A DNA stretch of 64,000 bases from Shinisaurus crocodilurus. Lineage: Eukaryota; Chordata; Lepidosauria; Squamata; Shinisauridae. The DNA is taken from assembly GCA_021292165.1 (NCBI GenBank), contig CM037877.1, positions 299,910,726 through 299,974,725 on the forward strand. Reading direction: 5' to 3'. The notes under the pieces were generated by a model. It saw only the letters and a list, made by a program, of their open reading frames with translations, was not told the origin of the DNA and did no database searches. The first letter of the stretch is position 1; every line of letters begins with the position of its first letter. Of this stretch, positions 30,740 through 40,079 are shown in pieces. A program made the position numbers and the translations under genes.

Positions 30740-30950
30740 ATAAACAGAGCTGCCCTCTCGCCTCCGATAACGCTTTCCGCTGCGGTTGGTGACAGAACAA
30801 TAACCCACCGCAGATGAATGTCTGGCAGCAGCCGGAGGAATTTCCTGAGAGGGTGGGGGGGGTGGAGGGAAAAAAGAGATATAATAAAGCAAGCCACCAA
30901 ATAATAGATTTTGCTGACGCTCAGAAATTACAGCAATGTGCGGGATTCTC
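30740..30950. promoter_or_regulatory. Candidate enhancer with RUNX-SOX-RUNX arrangement
   Basis: TGCGGTT (30781-30787) and ACCGCA (30807-30812) are inverted RUNX-type sites on either side of AACAATA (30796-30802). An ETS-like CCGGAGGAATTTCC follows, then TGCTGACGCTCAG, a MAF/AP-1-like site. The block is free of recognised repeats and lies between EPHB4 and PPP1R35. Motif-based inference. Confidence 0.35.
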
Positions 30951-31146
30951 CCCATCACCCGGACCGCTGCCCCCATTTCTGGCAGAGCAGCTGCAGCTGA
31001 GGGGTGTGTGTTGTTGTTGAGGCTCAGAGGGCCCTGGGTCCTCCCGGGGAAGCGGGTGAGGAAGCAGACAGCCAGAACTGCTTGCCCCCGCTGAGCGATT
31101 CATGATCTCTCGCCTGTGACCTAGAACGCCTACAGCCTAGTTTGGG

Positions 31147-31532
31147 CAAGGGCCGTAGCTCAGTGGTGCGGCCCCCGCGTGGCACGCAGAAAGTCCCGGG
31201 TTCGATTCCCTGCAGCATCTCCAGGGAGGGCTGGGAAAATTCCTGCCTGAAACCCTGGAGAGCCGCTGGTGGTGGTCAGTGTCGAGGGGACGGATACTGG
31301 CAGGGCCGGTGCTACCATTAGGCCAACGAGGCAGCTGCCTAGGGCGCAGGGCTAAAGGGGGGCGCCAGAAACACCTTGGAAAAAAAAATACAATGCTCTC
31401 AAGTGGGAAGGGGGGCGCTAAATATCTGATCTTGCCTAGGGCACCAAACTGCCTTGCACCGGTCCTGGATACTGGACTAGCTGGATCCAGGGTCTGACTC
31501 AGTCGAAGGCCGCTTCCTCTGTTCCTAACTAT
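31147..31532 (+). repeat. tRNA-derived SINE (family B), interrupted
   Basis: Head GGCCGTAGCTCAGTGGTG and GGTTCGATTCCCTGCAGC, body CCTGGAGAGCCGCTGG, 3' end TCTGACTCAGTCGAAGGCC. It is split by a hAT-like MITE at 31301-31467. Confidence 0.85.
31301..31467. mobile_element. hAT-like MITE nested in a SINE
   Basis: 167 bp, ends CAGGGCCGGTGC and GCACCGGTCCTG, perfect 8-bp duplication GATACTGG (31293-31300, 31468-31475). The duplication restores the SINE sequence exactly, giving the order of insertions. Confidence 0.93.
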
Positions 31533-31738
31533 CCTTACTTGACGTCTTTACAGATTTTAAGAAGATTTATTTCCAAGTAACACCAAAAATAGCAAAGGTG
31601 TTTGAGCTCAAGAAAAATTCCAAAATCCTTATTAGTGCAATACCGTTACTAGGCCAATGAAGAGAGTACAAAAAAATGTGCATGCCTTTTGGAGATATTT
31701 TGGTTGGCCTAAGATGGATTTTGGAAATGTCCAAGTAA

Positions 31739-31880
31739 GGGTGCAATCCTATGCATGTTTAGACTGAAAAAAGGCCTACAACTCCCAGCATGCCCCAGCC
31801 AGCCGCACTCCCAACCAGCTGGGGCATGCTGGGAGCTGTAGGCCTTTTTTTCAGTCTAAACATGCTAAAGGATTGCACCT
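31739..31880. mobile_element. Fold-back MITE, PIF/Harbinger-like
   Basis: GGGTGCAATCCTATGCATG and inverse AAGGATTGCACC, flanked by TAA; core CCTACAACTCCCAGCATGCC and its inverse. Confidence 0.78.
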
Positions 31881-32379
31881 TAAGTGTTTTTAGGATTGCA
31901 GCCTTAAAATTCCTTGAGTGGTGTGTATGGGGGGGGGCATGTTTGCCCTGTGTGTGTGTGTGTGTGTAGAGAGGGGCCTACTAATTTGGGGAGATCTGCA
32001 GGGCTGGAAAGAAAACATGGGCTGGGGCCCACTGGGTTGGGCAGACCCCACCCCCCATCTGCCACTCCTACCATGTGATTCAGGGGAGACACCCCTACTT
32101 TCCAGGAGCATCTTCCTCCAATTCTTGGCCTAGCGACTGTGGTGTCAAGCAAAGCAACGGACTGATGTGTTCCCTTTGCATGCCAAACACACTAAACCCG
32201 ATGCAGTTTGTTTTAAACTGCAACTGGTCTATGCTGAATATGAGCCAGCAATGCGATGTGGCTGCAAAGAAGGCAAATGCTATTTTGGGCTGCATTAATA
32301 GAAGTATAGCTTCCAAATCGCGGGAAGTGATCATTCCCCTTTACTCGGCACTGGTTAGGCCTCATCTTGAGTACTGCGT

Positions 32380-32979
32380 TGTGATGAATGGGTTAACAGT
32401 TAGGCAGAGTAGATGCGCCCAACAATCGGGGGTCGCCTGGAGAGGGTTCTGATGGGAGGGGGAGCTCTATGTTTATATGTGCCTGTGTGTGAGAGAGAAA
32501 GTTTTAGTTCAGGGTTGAGGGTTTGGGGTTTAGAGTGTTAGAGAAAAGGAGTTTCATAGATTTCATAGATCATAGAGTTGGAAGGAGCCTACAAGGCTAT
32601 CGAGTCCAACCCCCTGCTCAGTGCAGAAAACTAGAGGAGGGGTCTCCCATCCAAGTAATAACCAGGCCTGACCCTGCTTAGCTTTCCACACTCAGACAAG
32701 CTGAGCCAGCATGAGCCACAGGCCGTTGTACCTGCTTAGAGAAATGTTTACTTAAGAAAATAAACACCACTATAACCAGCCCTGGTATTTTGAGAGTTAA
32801 TCTCCTACAGACAGATTGTCCGCTTGGGTTTGTCTGATGAGAGAGGGAAATCTTGTGACAGAGAGGGAATTGATGCCCTGGAGCAACATATCTCAGCCAC
32901 GGGGTTAGTGAATGTGAACTAACAGCCAGGGGGTAGGGAGATAAATAAAATTTAAATAACCAGCCACGTTATCGTCACA
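32380..32979. mobile_element. Solo LTR inside CR1
   Basis: The 600-bp insert begins TGTGATGA and ends CGTCACA (TG...CA) and is flanked by a perfect 5-bp duplication TGCGT (32375-32379, 32980-32984). It has a TATA-like TTTATATG (~32473) and AATAAA (~32759), as expected of an LTR on the plus strand. No internal retroviral genes remain. It carries a nested 5S-like SINE. Confidence 0.85.
32553..32724 (-). repeat. 5S-rRNA-like SINE with CR1 tail, copy 3 (minus)
   Basis: CR1-like tail then GGTCTCCCATCCAAGTAATA and CCCTGCTTAGCTTTCCACAC. Nested inside the solo LTR, so it is younger than that LTR insertion or came with it. Confidence 0.85.
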
Positions 32980-33631
32980 TGCGTCCAGTTCTGGGCACCA
33001 CACTTTAAGAAGGACATAGACAAACTGGAGAGGGTTCAGAGGAGGGCAACAAGGATGATAAAGGGACTGGAAACAAGGCCCTATGAGGAGAGACTGAAAG
33101 AACTGGGCATGTTTAGCCTTCAGAAGAGGAGACTGAGGGGAGATATGATCGCACTCTTCCAGTACTTGAAGGGTTGTCACACAGAGGAGGGCCAGGATCT
33201 CTTCTCGATCATCCCAGTTTGCAGGACACGGAATCATGGGCTCAAGTTACAGGAACCTAGATTCCACCTAAACATCAGGAAAAATTTCCTGACTGTCAGA
33301 GCAATAAGACAATGGAATCAACTACCTAGGGAGGTGGTGGGCTCTCCCACTCTGGAGGCATTCAAGGTGCAGCTGGACAGCCATCTGTCAGGGATGCTTT
33401 GACCTGGATTCCTGCATTGAGCAGGGGGCTGGACTCGATGGCCTTGTAGGCCCCTTCCAACTCTACTTTTCTATGATTCTATGCTGATAACCTTGCTGTA
33501 GTTTATTCTAGTTTGTTTTAACGATTTATAATACAAGACCTCCTGCAGATTTTAATATGCTTCCAACTGCCATGGGTCGGTTTCGAACCAGCCTCCCTTT
33601 GGCCACCATCCTGCACTCAGAAGGTGCTAGT

Positions 33632-33750
33632 CAGTGTTCTCCAACCTTGGGTCCCCAGATGTTTTTGGCTTACAACTCCCAGCATGCCCCAGCCAGCATG
33701 CTGGAGTTGTAGGCCAAAAACATCTGAGGACCCAAGGTTGGAGAACACTG
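33632..33750. mobile_element. Fold-back hAT-like MITE
   Basis: CAGTGTTCTCCAACCTTGGG ... GAACACTG with TGCTAG on both sides; core CTTACAACTCCCAGCATGCC. Confidence 0.82.
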
Positions 33751-33769
33751 TGCTAGATGCACTGGCGCG

Positions 33770-34218
33770 GCTTCCCTTCCGGGTCGCAATGTTCGACCCA
33801 GAAAGAAGTTCGCCGCCCTTTCATTGGCTATATAGAGCGTTTCCAATGCGGCCACCATCTTTGATTCAAAACGAGGCTAACCCAGAGTGCGCTCTGCGCC
33901 CTTTCAGAGACATCATTGAAACGAACCCCCGTATCGTCTGCAAAGCCGCCCCTCCTTCTCCAGGGGGCGCAGTAGCGGTGCCACTCTAGGACTTGGCACC
34001 TCCGTGGCGAAAGATCTCTCTCTCTCTCTCTCTCGACTTTGTATGGGAAAGGGGCTGGCCATTTGGGACTGGAAGTGCCGGGAAGGACTTGTGCTGCCCT
34101 GCGACTCTATCGCCCCCATTGGTTTAGATAGGGCATTTTCAGGCTGGCTCCATCTTGGACTGGAAACGAGGCTACCCCTTCCCTTCCATGTAACCGTCCT
34201 CAACTTCAGACCAGCGAA
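33770..34218 (+). promoter_or_regulatory. Probable PPP1R35 promoter and non-coding exon 1
   Basis: Contains ETS-like CTTCCGGG (33777), CCAAT boxes in inverse form (TTTCATTGGCTATATAG, 33820; CCCCCATTGGTTTAG, 34114), and two YY1-type CCATCTT sites (33855, 34151). A good 5' splice site GCGAAA|GTAAGAG ends the block near 34217. The acceptor at 35095 starts 30 nt before the ATG, so an untranslated first exon upstream is required. The exact TSS is unknown. Confidence 0.5.
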
Positions 34219-34972
34219 AGTAAGAGTTGGGGGGGGGGGGAGAGAAACGGCGGGGCTGGAAACGAAAGGGGGGAGGGACTTGGAAAAAGTCTCGTGGGGG
34301 AGATATGCAAGAGGAAGGGTGCGAGGGAGGGGGGGTGTCGTGAAAACTGCCCACGGGGGCAGGGGTTGAAAGCTGGCCTGGGACAAGAAAGGTGCCGAGG
34401 CTTTGCCTTGGGGGTGGCGGGGCAAGAAACTGCCGTCACCAGGCCAGGATCCTGGAAACTGCCCCAAGGGGAGCAGTGCAAGGGGGAAGCAGGGTGCGTG
34501 CGTGGGTGGGCGGGCACAGAGCACGGGGGCGCTATCTAAGGCTGCGTTCTGCTTCCCACCAGCCGCCCCCACGGGAAGCCCGCGAGCAGGACCGCGGCTT
34601 GACGGCGCCCTCCCCAGCGCCGGGGGCTCCAGGTAGGCTGCGCTGAGCCTTCCTCCTCCTACCGCCCCCCCCCCCACCTCCGAGCAGGGCTCCCGCGCCT
34701 TCCAGAGGCGTGCAGGAGAGGGAATCCTCCGCAGGTGCCTGGCTGGCTGGCATCTGGCAGCCTGCTCCCAAGAGGCAGCTCCTCCCTTCGTGCAGCCTGC
34801 TCTTCTGCCCCTTCCCACAAACATGCCGGGTTTTTCCCCCCCTGGAAACCACTTTGGGGGCCGGTGCGGGCAGGGAACCCGTCGCGGCTGCGTCTGCCGG
34901 CTTAGGCTGCAGAGCTGCGAGAAACAGCACCCTCTGGCGGGGGGGGACTGGAAGCCTGCGCTACTAACATCA

Positions 34973-35060
34973 GCCTTCCCCAACCGGGCGCCCTCCAGAC
35001 ACGTTGGACTACAACTCCCAAAACGCATCTGGCGGGCGCCCGGTTGGGGAAGGCTGCCCT
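34973..35060. mobile_element. Fold-back MITE just upstream of PPP1R35 exon
   Basis: CCTTCCCCAACCGGGCGCCC and inverse GGGCGCCCGGTTGGGGAAGG around GGACTACAACTCCCAAAACG. Ends about 35 bp before the splice acceptor at 35095. Confidence 0.8.
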
Positions 35061-35125
35061 ACGTCCTAAATCCCCCCCTTTCTCTCTTTTTGCAGGAATT
35101 GCTGCTCGCCTTCTCGCCCTCCCCC

Positions 35126-35326
35126 ATGATGGCTGCAACACTCAACCCTTCCTATGGGGACGACAGAGACAGCCTCCCTTGTGCTGCCCCCACTCCACTC
35201 CCACCTCCGCAGGCCCAAAGCTTGAGCCCCGATCCCGAGGTGGTACTCACCCCCGAGCGAAGCTGCGCAGGAAGAGCGGGCAGCGGCATCCTCCGGCGAC
35301 ACGGGCAGAAGCTCCCGCGCAGACAG
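35126..35326 (+). CDS. PPP1R35: PPP1R35 coding exon 1
   Basis: 67 codons from ATGATG to CGACAG-type end (LPRRQ), phase 0. The exon begins at 35096 after a strong acceptor (CTCTCTTTTTGCAG), leaving 30 nt of 5' UTR. It is rich in Pro, Ala and Ser and low in conservation except for its C-terminal GILRRHGQKLPRRQ, the basic lead-in to the RVxF motif. Confidence 0.93.
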
Positions 35327-38300
35327 GTAAATGAAAGGCGGGTGGGGTGTCCCGAAGCCGCCCGGTGGCCTACGATCGGGAAGCCCGTGCAAGAGGGGGC
35401 CACGGAACGCGAAACCCCCCCCGACCCACTCTCTGCAGGGGCTGTGGCTTAGTGGCGGAGCCCCTGCTCTGCACGCGGAAGGTCCCAGGTTCAATCCCCG
35501 GCAGGAAAGGCTGGAGAAACTGGAGAGCCGCTGCCGCCAGCCAGTGTGGACGAGACGGGACTCAATGGACCAAAGGGTCTGCACGGAACACAAGTTGGGT
35601 TCCTACTCACAGGAGTGAGGGCTGACAAACTGTCCCTAGTGCTGTGACTCAGTCGTAAAAACCATTGAACAGTAATAATCTGAGCGTGTGCCAGTTGCCC
35701 TCACCAGATGTTGCTGGACTACAGCTCCCAGAATCCCTTGCCATTAGCCATGCTGGCTGGGTATGCTGGGAGTTGTAGGCCAGCAACATCTGGGGACCCA
35801 AGGTTGGAGAGCCCTGAGGCTAGAACCACGGCTCACGTGCGGAGCCAGGGAGAACAGCTGTGCCCCCAAGAACCTCGGTTCGAACTTGGGCCATCGCCCC
35901 TCCTGCCTTGAACCCTGCTCCAGGGCCTCCTTTTCGTCCCCTCGTAGGTTCGCTTCCAGCTGGGATCCGCGTCTGAGGAGGCCAGGGAGAGCAGCCTGGA
36001 CCCACCCGGACAAGTGGAGGCGGCCCAGAGCGATTCCGGCAGCCCCGCCACCGCCACGCCAAAGAGAGCGCCCAGTCGGGGCTCTGCAGGGGACGGATGG
36101 CATCAACCCCCCAATATACTGACCACCCCCATTCCCCACAGTACTCTCGCTTTGGGGGCAGAGGTGCAGGTGGTGCGAGAACAGGGGTTCAATGCCCGAC
36201 AGGCGGCAGAGGAACTGGTACAGCGCTCTTTCGTCGCCCGCTGTGCTGCGGAGGCTCGGGCGGGCGAAGGTGAGTTGCCTGGAGTGGAAAGGCTCCTACT
36301 TGTGGAACTCGGGAGGGAGGCTGGGAAAGCCCCACGGATGGCCTCCAGTTCCAACCTGTAGATGCCTTCTAGAGAAGAGTACGTATATTAGGGGATGTTG
36401 CAAATGAAAATACTAGGAATAAGAAAGCACCATGCTTTCTTCCCCAATAAAGACTGAAAAGGCAGTTTGGCCCAGTGGCTAGAAAGCTGCAGTAAGAACA
36501 GAGAAACGTTCCAGACTTGCTTCTACCTGGGACTCATCCTGTAGCCTTGGTCATGTCAGAAAAGTCCCAGGTTTGATCCCTGGCAGCATCTCTAGGTAGG
36601 GGTGGGAAAGACACACACCCCATGCCCCAAACCCTGAACCACTACAGCCAGGCACTGTAAACCAGGGGTATTGAGCAACAGGCCTATGGGCCGGAACCAG
36701 CCCTCCAGGGTTCAAGATGGCAGTGCCTCCTTTCCCTGGACTGTTTGGTGGTTTCCTGGCTTCTGCATGTGCCCCCCCCCCCTTCTGAAAAAGCCTCTTC
36801 TAAAGTTCAGTTCTGGCAGTAAGAACTTTCAGCTAAAATAGGCTGACATTTTGGCCCCCCGCACTGTTTGCTTTTGGGGGGGCCACCACTGGAATCCCCC
36901 CCCTCCCCCCAGCTTCTCCAAAGCTGAATTTGGCCTTCAGGCTGAAAGAGGGTCGACAGCCTTGCTGTAAACAGTGCTGGGCTACAGAGACAAAATTGGT
37001 TTTGACTCAATTGTATTTTACTGTTTTTACTGCATTTTACAGTTGCGTGATTTATTGTTTACCACCCTGGTATCTTTTGATGAAGGGAGGCTTATAAATA
37101 TCCTAATATAAGGCACCTTCCGACATGTGCATCTCCGGTTCCGTTCCATCATCTGTTAACGGTGACCTGCTCCAAACCCACCAAGGTTTGGGAAATGGAA
37201 CAGAACGGTGGCAGGGGGGGAAGAATGGCTTTTGCAATGTCCTCCCAAGGAAAATGAGGATGTTTCGGGGGAGGAAACAAAGGAAAGAAACTTCTACAGG
37301 TTAAATACCCCCCCCCCCCCCGGAACATATCAGTGTCTCACCTTTCCAGAGAAGAGGTTGAGAGACCTTTCGCCTTTGTGACGTGACAGTGCAGTCGTTT
37401 TGTTTGTGGCTCAGTCATTTTGCATCTTAATTCAGTTAATCAAGTTTCTACTGATAGTGGGTGAAATGCTCCAGAGGTTCTGCTTTGGGTGCCTTCGCCA
37501 ACTGAAATTCAGCCAGTCTACCAGGAGCAGGACTTTTTTGGTGGTGGCCCTGTCAGCTCTGTGAAATGCCATCTACAGGGAGGCCCACCTAGCCCTGCCA
37601 CTGTATGCCTTCAGGATCCAATTAGGGAACCTGGCTTCTTAGACCAGCTGCGGCTTGTCTCTGTTGCTGTATTACTGGTTCCTGTTAGGTAATGGGTTGG
37701 ATCCAGACTGAGTAGCACTCATTGACGTCCCATTGATTTGAATAGGAACTGAGTCATCGCCCTCCTCTACCAAGCTGCAGCTTCTGTGCTCTCTAAATAC
37801 CTGACTCGGGCCCAACTCACTCTGATCTTACAGGTATGAACATTCCTCGAGACCAGCAACTTTATCAAGGTCTCGTCAGCTTGCACTGTGCCAGAAGATG
37901 AATTGCTCAGCTCAGCCGTCCAGGAGAAACGTGCGCTTGTCCGGCACCGTACTGAAGTCAGAAAGGTGAGCTGTGGGGCTGTCCCTCTGTGGACGCCACA
38001 GGTGCCTCCATGAGAGCTAGTGTCACAGAATAGCATGAAATGAAGCCTCAATAATTACACGAGGGTTATGTGGGTATCTACAGCAAGGGTGATGAACGTT
38101 TTTCACCCGAGGCTAGATTGCCACCTGGGAAACTTCCCCAGGGGCTGCATGCCATAGCCACCCTTTCTCTCACCATTGGTTCTCTCTCTCTCTCTCTCAC
38201 ACACACACCCCCTTAGCTGATCAGCCATGGGGGGGGGGGGGCAAGGGAATAACATCAGCATTGTGGATCAGCTGAGCAGCAGAGGGGGGCCATGGGGGCC

Positions 38301-39639
38301 CCTTTGTGGCATGCTGAGCAGGGAGATTTAAACCTCCCTGTCCGGTGTACCACAACAGGGATAAAAGACCAGTGGGGGGGAAAACTCCTCTCTGATGAGC
38401 GGCTGATCGGATAACGGCTTTTCCCTGCCTGGGCCCCCCACACTGTCCATAGCCAGTTTGTGGGCCAGAGGTTCCCCATACCGGATCTACATGATGGCAG
38501 AGGGGTAGTTATGTTGGAAGGAAAGTGCCATAGAGAAGAGAACAAAATTCAAAGTGACCTCGATAGGCTGGAGCGCTGGGCCGAAAACAACAGAATGAAA
38601 TTTAATAGGGATAAATGCCAAGTGCTGCACCTAGGGAGAGGAAACCAAATGCAGAGTTACAGAATGGGGGACACTTGGCTCAACAATACTACAAGTGAGA
38701 AGGATCTTGGAATTGTGGTAGATCACAAACTGAATATGAGCCAGCAATGCGATGTGGCTGCAAAGAAGGCAAATGCAATTTTGGGCTGTATTAATAGAAG
38801 TATAGCTTCCAAATCGCGGGAAGTGATAATTCCCCTTTACTCGGCACTGGTTAGGCCTCATCTTGAGTACTGCGTCCAGTTCTGGGCACCTCACTTTAAG
38901 AAGGACATAGACAACTGGAGAGGGTTCAGAGGCAACAAGGATGATAAAGGGACTGGAAACAAGGCCCTATGGGAGACTGAAAGAACTGGGCATGTTTAGC
39001 CTTCAGAAGAGGAGACTGAGGGGAGATATGATCGCACTCTTCCAGTATTTGAAGGGATGTCACACAGAGGAGGGCAAAGATCTCTTCTCGTTCATCCCAG
39101 TTTGCAGGACACGGAATAATGGGCTCAAGTTACAGGAACCTAGATTCCACCTAAACATCAGGAAAAATTTCCTGACTGTCAGAGCAATAAGACAATGGAA
39201 TCAACTACCTAGGGAGGTGGTGGGCTCTCCCAGTCTGGAGGCATTCAAGGTGCAGCTGGACAGCCATCTGTCAGAGATGCTTTGACCTGGATTCCTGCAT
39301 TGAGCAGGGGGTTGGACTCGATGGCCTTGTAGGCCCCTTCCAACTCTACTTTTCTATGATTCTATGATTCTATGAAGAGGCACCAGCTGCCTCAGTGTCT
39401 GAGCTGGGGCCTCACTCACAACCACTCTCTCTCTCTCTCTGTGTGTCACATGTCCTCTGCAGCAAGAGCTGGACTGCGCAGGCCCAGATCTGCTGGCATT
39501 CTACAGCCCAGAAGAGTTGTTCACGGAGAGCCCTTTCCTGGAAGTAGAGGGACTGCCTCCACTCAAACTACAACCTCGGACGCGGGATCCAGCGGCCACT
39601 TTCTTCATGTACCGGAAGCTGAAGCAGTGGGATAGTTAA
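35126..39639 (+). CDS. PPP1R35: PPP1R35, gene-level CDS (4 coding exons)
   Basis: Protein phosphatase 1 regulatory subunit 35 is a centrosomal PP1-binding protein needed for centriole-to-centrosome conversion. Coding exons are 35126-35326, 35948-36269, 37834-37965 and 39463-39639. The predicted product is about 276 residues (human 253). It opens with MM like the human protein. The PP1-docking RVxF motif is RQVRF, formed exactly across the exon 1/2 junction. Conserved blocks are LALGAEVQVVREQGFNARQA, ARCAAEARAGEGMNIPR and the C-terminal GLPPLKLQPRTRDPAATFFM with YRKLKQW. Exon 3 has one extra base compared with the frame needed for its second half, giving an early TGA if real. It is tail-to-tail with MEPCE as in human. 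A CR1 LINE sits in intron 3. Confidence 0.96.
35437..35590 (+). repeat. tRNA-derived SINE (family B) in PPP1R35 intron 1
   Basis: Well-kept head GGGGCTGTGGCTTAGTGGCG and GGTTCAATCCCCGGC, body CTGGAGAGCCGCTGCC. Good promoter boxes but a SINE body, so not annotated as tRNA. Confidence 0.85.
35697..35812. mobile_element. Fold-back MITE in PPP1R35 intron 1
   Basis: CAGATGTTGCTGGACTACAG, CTCCCAGAATCCC, inverse GGGAGTTGTAGGCCAGCAAC and end GGACCCAAGGTTGGAGAGC. Confidence 0.75.
35948..36269 (+). CDS. PPP1R35: PPP1R35 coding exon 2
   Basis: Acceptor CCCCTCGTAG, donor GAAG|GTGAGT, entry phase 0, exit phase 1. It starts VRFQL, completing the PP1-binding RVxF motif. It ends with the conserved EELVQRSFVARCAAEARAGE helix segment (human [20 protein letters not shown]). 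Confidence 0.94.
36270..37833. other. PPP1R35: PPP1R35 intron 2
   Basis: Contains a SINE B fragment (about 36560-36665), an L2-like 3' tail (about 36995-37105) and a C run at 37310. No other gene seen. Confidence 0.7.
37834..37965 (+). CDS. PPP1R35: PPP1R35 coding exon 3, with a 1-nt frame break
   Basis: Acceptor GATCTTACAG, donor AAAG|GTGAGC. Entered in phase 1 it reads GMNIPRDQQLYQGLVSL, matching human GLNVPRSKRLFRDLVSL. After a single extra base near 37884 the frame continues as TVPEDELLSSAVQEKRALVR. The exon is 132 nt; 131 would be in phase with exon 4. Unshifted translation stops at TGA after about residue 196. Confidence 0.92.
38540..39375 (+). mobile_element. CR1 LINE in PPP1R35 intron 3
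   Basis: 5'-truncated sense insertion: [20 protein letters not shown] to [20 protein letters not shown], then the CR1 tail. Two small deletions near 38912 and 38971 break the frame. It ends about 90 bp before the exon 4 acceptor. Confidence 0.93.
39463..39639 (+). CDS. PPP1R35: PPP1R35 coding exon 4 (C-terminus and stop)
   Basis: Acceptor TGTCCTCTGCAG preceded by (CT)n. Reads QELDCAGPDLLAFYSPEELF, then TESPFLEVEGLPPLKLQPR and ends KLKQWDS, TAA. This is the most conserved part of the protein (human [20 protein letters not shown]). Confidence 0.96.
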   Translation, partial: QELDCAGPDLLAFYSPEELFTESPFLEVEGLPPLKLQPRTRDPAATFFMYRKLKQWDS

Positions 39640-39785
39640 GAGGGGACGTGGGCGCAGGAGCCTCAGACGCTGCCGCCGCCGCCGCCACCTCCCCCCAATC
39701 TGGACTTGGGACTGCCTTGCATGGGGCTATTTATTCTCCCCTTTCCCCTCCCATGTTTTTATACATAAAGCTTCACTGCAACCAC
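39640..39785 (+). terminator. PPP1R35: PPP1R35 3' UTR and probable poly(A) site
   Basis: Short 3' UTR with a variant hexamer CATAAA (about 39764) followed by TGTGCTTTTCTTCTTCC, a GT/T-rich downstream element. No canonical AATAAA is present. Confidence 0.5.
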
Positions 39786-40073
39786 GTCCTGTGCTTTTCT
39801 TCTTCCACTGCACCCATTATTGCTTGGAGGAGTCACAGGCAGCTGCTGGCATTTAGTGCATTTCTGCCCAAGTGTCAACAGCAAACCACTCTTTCCCAGC
39901 ATGGGGTTGCTTTGGCCGGCCACCACTCTCGGCCACCATCTTTCTCTGGAGCAGGTAGCAAGAGTTCCACAGGCTTGGCACTTCCCAAGACTAGCTTTGA
40001 CTTCTAGTCTGCTTGCTTTCCCCACCCCGTTTCTAATACAAACTGGGACAGCAGTTGGTAATAATCTGTAGGC

Positions 40074-40079
40074 TTTATT
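40074..40079 (-). terminator. MEPCE: MEPCE poly(A) signal
   Basis: AATAAA on the minus strand (TTTATT on plus), about 1.4 kb past the MEPCE stop. It lies roughly 290 bp from the PPP1R35 3' end, so the two genes converge. Confidence 0.6.

Larger units (their letters stand above)
32231..33484 (+). mobile_element. CR1 LINE interrupted by a solo LTR
   Basis: Encodes [16 protein letters not shown] to LVRPHLEYC, is broken at 32379, and resumes at 32985 with the next codons ([20 protein letters not shown]) and runs to the normal CR1 tail. Removing the insert restores one reading frame across the junction. Confidence 0.92.

Noticed and set aside
31147..31220. tRNA gene (good A and B boxes)
   Set aside because: The body continues as a dispersed SINE with several copies in the window and does not fold as a full tRNA. 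The same applies to 35437 and 44573.
33913..35028. 371-codon open frame on the minus strand
   Set aside because: It is antisense to the PPP1R35 promoter and 5' region in GC-rich DNA, with biased low-complexity composition and no homology.
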